64,000 nt of DNA from the NCBI GenBank assembly GCA_910890315.1, contig CAJVGD010000001.1:806001-870000 (forward strand), given 5' to 3'. Source of the DNA: Serendipita indica DSM 11827 (lineage: Eukaryota > Basidiomycota > Agaricomycetes > Sebacinales > Serendipitaceae). The position numbers and the translations under genes were made by a program. Shown one piece after another: positions 57,501-64,000 of this stretch; within the stretch, counting starts at the first letter, position 1, and each line of letters starts with the position of its first letter. Below the pieces are notes generated by a model. That model made no database searches, was not told the origin of the DNA, and saw nothing but the letters and a program-made list of their open reading frames with translations.

Positions 57501-58547
57501 ATGTATTCCCGGCTGGCTCGCTCAGCCGCTCCCCGGGTGCTACGAGGAGCTCCTAGCCGACTTTATAACCCTATGCGAATGCTCAGCGCGTCGGCAACAT
57601 GTACGTGGTCCCTCTCCTAGTGCTCCCAACACTCTGGAGAGCGGATGGGTTCATCGAGCCACATGCTAACAAGAGTTTTCAATTACAGCAAATGCTTCAA
57701 CACCCCCATTCACCGAACGGCCCGCCAAAGACGTCTCGCAAACGACGTACAAATCCATCTCGACGGACCTACACACCTACGGCGCCTACCTCTTGTCCTG
57801 TCTCCCAAAATATGTTCAGCAATTCAGTGTCGTGCGAGACGAATTGACGCTCTACGTCGCACCGTCTGCCCTCAAGCCGACGCTGCTGTTTTTGCGTGAC
57901 CACACGAATTGCCAGTACAAGTCGCTCGTGGACATTTCGGGCGTGGATTACCCAACGCGCGAAAAGAGGTTCGAGGTTGTCTATCATTTATTGTCCGTGC
58001 GCTTTGCCAGTCGGATTCGTGTCAAGACATATGCAGACGAGACGAGCGGTGTACCGTCTGTTACGGATATGTTTAATAGTGCGAATTGGTGAGTGCAGAT
58101 TAATTGTTCCGAGTCGATGTTGACAAAGCCCCAGGTACGAGCGCGAAGTCTGGGATCTTTATGGCGTTTGGTTCGTCGACCATCCCGACCTGTGAGTGCC
58201 CTTCAATGAGTAGCACATCTTTCTGACTCTAGTGACTGATAGCCGACGAATATTGACCGATTACGGTACGTCCTGTGGATCTCTTCTGCAGCACTTGCTT
58301 ATGGTCAACAGGCTTCGAGGGTCATCCACTACGAAAGGATTTCCCTTTGACGGGCTATACAGAAGTGCGCTACTCGGAGGAGCACAAGCGCGTCGTGTAT
58401 GAGCCTCTGCAACTTACTCAGGCGTTCAGAAACTTTGAGTCGACCTCTCCATGGGAAATGGTCGGCGATGGGAAACCAATTGAACGACCGGAGCAGCTCA
58501 AGGTCCCGCCACCACCAGAGCCAAAGAAGGAAGAGGTCAAGAAGTAA
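57501..58547 (+). CDS. NDUFS3: Complex I 30-kDa subunit (NDUFS3 / Nuo-31)
   Basis: Peripheral-arm subunit of mitochondrial NADH:ubiquinone oxidoreductase, next to the quinone site. Presequence [20 protein letters not shown] then [13 protein letters not shown], after which [80 protein letters not shown], the family signature [40 protein letters not shown] and [20 protein letters not shown]. Lys/Pro-rich tail ends EEVKK. Introns follow the leader, NSANW and HPDL and precede GFEGHPL. Complete and unbroken. Confidence 0.97.
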
Positions 58548-58625
58548 TTCGACGGCTCGTTAGATGTATAGTGGTAGCGTATATATAGATACGACGAGAT
58601 CCCCTCGGAAAACGTGTGAAGGATA

Positions 58626-59436
58626 CTATTGGACCATTTGCTCGAGTTCTGCTTCTCGTTCCGCAAGACTTTGAATCTCGGCTTCGAGTGTGGCATTTGC
58701 AATGTCTAGTTGAATGACGCTGGTGATGAGTTCATTCCATTTTCGTTCCAAGGCAGTGAGTTGTTTGCCCACTGCCAACTGCAAAGGTCGTCAGCAGTAA
58801 GCGACTGGAGAGTGCGGACACGGACCTGGTCGTTTTTGCGACTCCTGTTAACCTCTGTGACCTTATCGTTAATCTCTTCTATGGCCTTGTCGAGACTCTT
58901 TCCGACGACTTCTAGGCGGTAGTTGTACACTCGCCATGCATTGGCACCATATTGCTGCATGAGTGCACCGTTGGCAGTTCTATAAACGTTTAAAGATGGT
59001 CTCTGGTGAATGTTGCAGCGCTCACCGTAGTCGTTGATGTTCTAGCTGCGCTCGTGCATTCTTTAACGCGGCCTGCCACTCTTCCACCGTTGCATTTGGA
59101 TTATCCGGTGGGAGAAGTTGGAAGCGCTTGGTGTCTATCGCATTGAGCTTTTCTTGCGACTCGATTCGTTCTAATTCAGCCGCCAACAATGGATTTTTCT
59201 ACACACTGTCAGTACACTTTACCCAATCAAACAACAAGGACCAGGAGAGTCCGACTTACGGCAAAGAGAGGAAATTTTGGTGGGATTCGCGGATCGACGT
59301 CTGCGCTGACGCGCTGTCCGAGGCGTTTCCTCTCGCGGGCAATCTCCGCTTTGACCTTTTCGAGAAGCTCGGGATTGTTTGAACCATCTTCGTCGTAGTA
59401 CGGCAGCGCTTCAAATGTCGGACGCGCTCGGCTCAT
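58626..59436 (-). CDS. SPF27: Pre-mRNA splicing factor Spf27 (BCAS2 / Cwf7)
   Basis: Small subunit of the Prp19/NineTeen complex that activates the spliceosome. MSRARPTFEALPYYDEDGSN is the BCAS2-type opening (LPYxD), then ELLEKVKAEIARERKR, a Phe-Pro-Leu segment (IPPKFPLFA), NPLLAAELERIE, QLLPPDNPNATVEEWQAALK, ANGALMQQYGANAWRVYNYR, and long helices forming a coiled coil to the end (AEREAELEQMVQ). Three short introns. Start codon 103 bp from the divergent DRE2. Confidence 0.88.
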
Positions 59437-59539
59437 CGTGGACAGACTCCAAGGACTCGGCCGACTCTCTTGGACCCTTCCGCCACACCCACTGTACAAC
59501 TTGCTATCAGATTGCCAGGAAAATTAGATATAGAACAAA

Positions 59540-60502
59540 ATGACCACAAACGGAACATCTCCCAGGACTCTGGCGGTAGGCTCACTCGGGACAGCAAGCG
59601 ACGAGTCATACTATTCGCTACTTTCTGGACTTGAAGGAGCAGTGGATAAATACATGGTTGATAGGATCGTCGAATCCGGTCAGTCCTCGGTAGTCTTTTG
59701 ACCAAAATCCTGACTCGCATTACTCAGCCGTCGAGCAGCAAAAAGATTACTACGACCGTGCCCATGTAATCCTCACAAGTGGTGACTACGAATCCCTCAC
59801 AAATAGCCTTCCAACGCTCTTTGCATTCATCGCCCTCGCGCTTGTACCCGGTGGCGAGCTTTCCGTGCACAACGTCCCGTCCGGTTCGGCACTCTCCAAA
59901 CTTATCTCGGACGCGGGATTGGATGTATCTCAAACTGATACATCCATTATCACCGCCAAAAAGTCGTCGCCCTCAAAGGAACAAAAGCCTACCTCCGTCG
60001 CCCTCCCCAAACGATCTACAAAGTCCAACAAGGCAGCGATCTGGGCCTTCTCTTCACCCTCTACGCCCACCATTGATGCTACTTCACTTCTTCAGCCTTC
60101 GGACCTTGCGCGTCCAGTACCGACATGCGAACCATTTATCGCAGACGGTGCGCCACGACGCAAAAAGGCTTGCAAGGGTTGCACATGTGGCCTGGCAGAG
60201 ATTGAAGCTGAAGAGGCAAAGCAAGGGAAGACGGTCATGCTCAGCGCCCAAGTCGACGGCGAGGCGGTCGTAGTCGGTGATGAAGAGAGGCAACGGCTGA
60301 TCAAGGCAGCAGCCATGTCTAAGAAGGCAACGAGCAGCTGTGGGAGCTGTTTCTTGGGTGATGCGTTTCGATGCGCGAGTTGCCCGTATTTAGGTGATTG
60401 GGTCTGTTTCCAGAGTGGCGACTTGTGCTAACCTTACCAGGCCTTCCCGCGTTCAAACCTGGAGAGCAGGTTGTGATAGACGTAGGAATGGACGACATAT
60501 AA
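59540..60502 (+). CDS. DRE2: Cytosolic Fe-S assembly protein Dre2 (anamorsin/CIAPIN1)
   Basis: Electron-transfer partner of Tah18 in cytosolic Fe-S protein assembly. N-terminal methyltransferase-like domain (MTTNGTSPRTLAVGSLGTAS ... LPTLFAFIALALVPGGELSV), a linker, then the CIAPIN1 domain: RRKKACKGCTCGLAE for the [2Fe-2S] centre (with Cys further upstream in VPTCEPF) and the [4Fe-4S] twin motif CGSCFLGDAFRCASCPYLG, followed after an intron by LPAFKPGEQVVIDVGMDDI. Two introns only. Complete. It is convergent with BLM10, 92 bp between stops. Confidence 0.96.
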
Positions 60503-60594
60503 GATACCCAAAATCTCCACTTGCCCACAGTATTCGTTCTTGGCACCGTAGGTCGTCTTATATAATACATCAGATTAAGCTACAAGAGAGCAAG

Positions 60595-63500
60595 TTATGC
60601 GTAATAGCTGGACCCAGTCAAGAGTAAACTAAGTGCACTCTGAGCGTCTTCGTTAAACCTCTTCTGGTCCTCTGCCCACGTGTCCTGATGTGTTCGCTTG
60701 AAATTCTGAGCTGTCTTTCGAACTGTAGCAGAGATGGGTAATGGGGAATGTGTATGCTTCGCCAAGACATCCGTAATGAGACCTGGAACCCAGCTGGGAC
60801 AGCTATATGGGTACGCATCGAGGAGCGCTCCAACTCCGAGCATTGCACTATGCAATGTACGAAGAGCAGTAGCATAGTTCGGATCCGACTTTTCTGGAAG
60901 CTTTGTTCTTCGGGCAAGACGTTGGAAACGATCCTTGAGGGTGATTACGCTTTGCCGTGGTGAGCACCGCAGGATACCAGAGAGTGTCCTTGACATTCTG
61001 TGAGTATATGCGTGATTATAGTGCAAGATTACGTACGTCGCCGCCATTTCCCGTACGGCGATGTTCTCATCGTCGAGGCACGCACAGACAACCTAGAGAA
61101 TATCAGCAAGGCGCGGATTGCGAGATGAATGACGTACTTCTAGTATTCGGATAACCTTGATGTCGCTGAGGAGTGGGAGTTGGCGGAAATAGAACACTGT
61201 CGGATTGTTCGAAACGCCATTTCCTCACCTATTGCCACTCACCTTGGAGAAGAGGAAGGGCCTTGAGGCGGATTCTCCATGACTGTGATAGAGTGAGTGG
61301 AGGTTACCTACATATCGCGAATACGAATACGTACAGGAGAGTCCTGGATGGCTTTGTACAATTCGTGGAGGATAGGCGCGATCATCTCGCGAGGTGGGCT
61401 GACGCCGCATGTTCGAGTCAAGAGAAGACTTGCACGCGAAGCAAGATCATTGTTATCATTGAGCTCGCTCATGCGCAATAGTTCTGGCTGCAGGATACAT
61501 TAGAAAAGCGTCTTCATCAATGTTGTGGCAGACCCACAATAAATGGTAGAACATATTCGTAGATTGAGACAGCGTGGATATCATGCAGCCCAAGGAATAG
61601 CCATTTGAGAACAGTCGCCGCTGTACGATCATACCGAGAGTGGATTGCACGTGCTCCCGGGAGTCGTTCCTCTCTCCACTTCCCAAATTGTTGAACAAGC
61701 TCTTTGAAACGGGAATGATGGTGCGGTCGACGGATCGAGAAGATGTCGTCCAAATCTGACATGGCCTGGCACTCTCGTACCACCGTTTCGGCAGTAGGGA
61801 CAGAAGGTTGAGGTTGCCACTGTTACTCGACGTCGGATTCACGGGCTCGCGATCAGCGTGAGTGCTCACCATGATTTTGTCGAAAAGCTGAAGCATATCT
61901 GCTATATAAGCTCGAACCTAATCGAATAAGTTCCGGATTAGTGATATAGTTGCCTCATACCTCATCGTGTTCTGAGCCCAGTTCCGGCCAGTGACCTACG
62001 AGATGTGAGGGGTGTCTCTTGCACAGAACTGCTATGCTTACGATCAAGGATGGGTTCCACCCATGGCCGGAATCGCCAACCAAACGCCTCTGCCATGGCT
62101 TGAGTAAAAGAACACACGCGAACCGCTAGAGGTTTGATGAGTGAATGGTGATCAGAGCCCTTTGAGCTATACCATCAAACGATAATTCTTGATTATATTC
62201 CATCATCTGATTTTCCTGGACCAAATACTTGACGATGAGGTCGCAAAACGGCCTCCGAGGGTCTCGGTTGCCCAAAGTGTACTGTACGAGTCAAATTCCG
62301 ACTTGTTACAGAGACGAGAATTTATTACCTCCAAAAATGATGTCCAGATACTGAGCGTGTCAGTCTTCACATTCTGTCCGAGGATCTTGGGTAGTTGAGG
62401 AGATAGCCAGTCTAATAGCACTGCTTGCGACCCAATTGGCCAGTTCTTTGTTCCTGCAGTTTTTGTGAGAATATAATCTCGTAGGTTTCAACCTATGTAC
62501 CTCCAATTACGCCGGCTAGGAACTCAGCAGCGGCACGTTGTTTGTTTTGTTCACTGTCTGCAAGCAAGGTCTCGAGAGTGGGTCGGAAAGCTTCCCACGG
62601 CTCATTTCCCAGTATTTGAACTGTAGATGAGTAAGGAAACGACCAAGGACCCGTGAGTGGAACTTACAGACTGTCTTGACAAAGGAAATATTGTCCCAGT
62701 TGACGGATCCACTCTGTGTCTCCTCTGAGTAATGTGTTTTGATAGACTCCCAGGATGTGGGTTTGATCGCCCATTGGCGTAGTGCTTCAACGACAGGCGT
62801 AGCTTCAGACTCGAGTCGATCCTTTAGGAGTGAGTCGGATGCAAGGAGAGCTTCCGAGGTTTTCTCCCACGCAAGCCAGCCTATGGATACTTAGTCATTA
62901 CAAGACGGGGGGTAGCAATCTGTACCTGATGATACTTTATCATAGAGTAGCCTGGGTTGCCATTAGATCTCGTCATGGTAGGAATTTCTACGTACGGCTT
63001 CTCAACTGCGTGCTTCCAATCCAACGGCTTAGAAAAGGCATGGAGATACTCCTCCGTCGTACCAAGAGTCGGCTGATTGATGGCCACAAGCCGATGAAGG
63101 GGATTGCGATTGATTTGAAGAGAGATATCCTCGGGCTTGGTGGCTGACGACCTAACTTTAATGTACCGTAACATCTTCATAATTGCCCGTTGAGAGTACT
63201 ATGTGCCTGTGAGAATGTGAATATGTATGCTAGTGAGACTTACATAGCGCATGGATGGGTGGTTATCCGTTATCTTTGCAACAAGGTACTCCAACTGGGC
63301 GTCATTGTTGGTAACATCCTTTCGCACCAAGACTCGGATCATCCTAAGCGCGACGATGCTATACCGCCAATGGGTCGAGGAAGAATTTCCGATGCTAAGA
63401 AGTGCTGTCATCGACTCGTTAAGGTGCTCTTGGAAATTTTTTTTCCCGCTTCCTGCAATTTTCTATGTTCCTTTGAATGACCTCTCGGTCACGCAAGGCT

Positions 63501-64000
63501 TCCGGCACTGTTGCGAAGAGCTCTTCGGCGGCTTCTAGCAATGCCTTACTGTCCGTTTTGAAGACAGTCTGACAACGCTCAACGAAGTTGCTCAAAGCTG
63601 GTGTGCGTGAGTGATATTTTTACAGGACGCAAACGACCCACCATTATCTGCAATTGAGGAGAGAACGCTTTGAATAGAAGGCTACCAGAATGAGTAACTG
63701 CTCTTGCGATAGTCGTCACACAAACCTTCTCGTTGTGCTGGCACCCGAAAAAGTACTTGATGAACAGCGGGAGTTGTGAGGGCTCTGCGAAAAGCTCAAC
63801 GGACATCTCATTATTGATCAATCAAGTTACCTGTAACGGCGTACTTCCCTACTGTTGTGAATTGCCGAAAATAGTGAAAGTGAACACTCACCAAAGGCTG
63901 GGTAATTGAGCAGATATAGTGCTCCTTTCATACGATCGTCGTCGGTCCCCTGAACCAGGGATTTGTAGATTTGCGGTAGCACTCGTGTGCGCACACCATC
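60595..64000 (-). CDS. BLM10: Proteasome activator Blm10/PA200, C-terminal part (runs off window)
   Basis: Caps the 20S proteasome and opens its gate, with roles in DNA repair and histone turnover. HEAT-like helices include DRMKGALYLLNYPAF, FVERCQTVFKTDSKALLEAA, EALRDREVIQRNIENCRKRE, RLVAINQPTLGTTEEYLHAF and GKWREERLPGARAIHSRYDR. The last 90 residues form the conserved C-terminal domain (SWVPGLITDVLAKHTHSPLP, FKRTHQDTWAEDQKRFNED), ending SSYYA, a penultimate-Tyr HbYX-type tail that docks into the alpha-ring pocket. More than ten short introns in the part seen. The 5' end lies beyond 64000. Confidence 0.92.

Noticed and set aside
61790-61880. Apparent frame break in BLM10
   Set aside because: An intron starting GTGAGC after DKIM and ending GAGTAACAG gives continuous coding into WQPQPSVPTAE.

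Overview
The window is nuclear DNA of a filamentous basidiomycete, most likely an Agaricomycete. The evidence is compact gene packing, many introns of about 43-60 nt with GT-AG ends and CTNAC-like branch sites, a CBM1-type cellulose-binding module, GMC oxidoreductase and GH16 families, and a multi-pass membrane protein of a kind common in Agaricomycetes. A Rhizoctonia-like relative is a guess from general look only. I found about 31 protein genes and no tRNA, rRNA, CRISPR array or mobile element. I placed exon junctions by eye from splice signals and protein family continuity, so each CDS span runs from start codon to stop codon and includes its introns.

Layout. 0.1-2 kb: secreted GH10 xylanase with CBM1. 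2.7-9 kb: housekeeping block (COMPASS subunit Swd1, mitochondrial ribosomal protein mL43, an unclassified nuclear-looking protein, a Ubc4-class E2). 9.3-17.4 kb: an accessory block of two tandem MFS transporters and two tandem GH16 beta-glucanases, all on the minus strand. 17.7-33.5 kb: membrane traffic and housekeeping (SYLF-SH3 protein, Bet1-type SNARE, a full-length ABCC transporter, Utp5, Fpg-type DNA glycosylase, DinB-fold protein, succinyl-CoA ligase beta). 33.7-40.8 kb: a long low-complexity BAT2_N/PRRC2-like protein, Mediator subunit 18, an unclassified protein. 42.3-51.3 kb: acetate transporter family protein, Rpd3-class histone deacetylase, biotin synthase, HpcH/HpaI aldolase, peroxisomal acyl-CoA thioesterase ending in SKL. 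51.7-57.1 kb: GMC oxidoreductase and a multi-pass membrane protein. 57.5-64 kb: complex I 30-kDa subunit, splicing factor Spf27, Dre2, and the 3' part of the proteasome activator Blm10 running off the window.

How the genes fit together. This is mostly a mosaic of core genes with a small plant-biomass/transport accessory zone. Several core genes sit in close divergent pairs sharing 80-176 bp between start codons. I saw no biosynthetic cluster and no clearly new multi-gene system. The most unusual sequence-level signals are at least five introns that appear to use GC instead of GT at the donor site, a roughly 400-nt intron in a GMC gene whose other introns are about 50 nt, and several one-base reading-frame discrepancies inside otherwise well-conserved genes. 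The discrepancies are more likely assembly errors in short base runs than biology, but they break the affected gene models as given.
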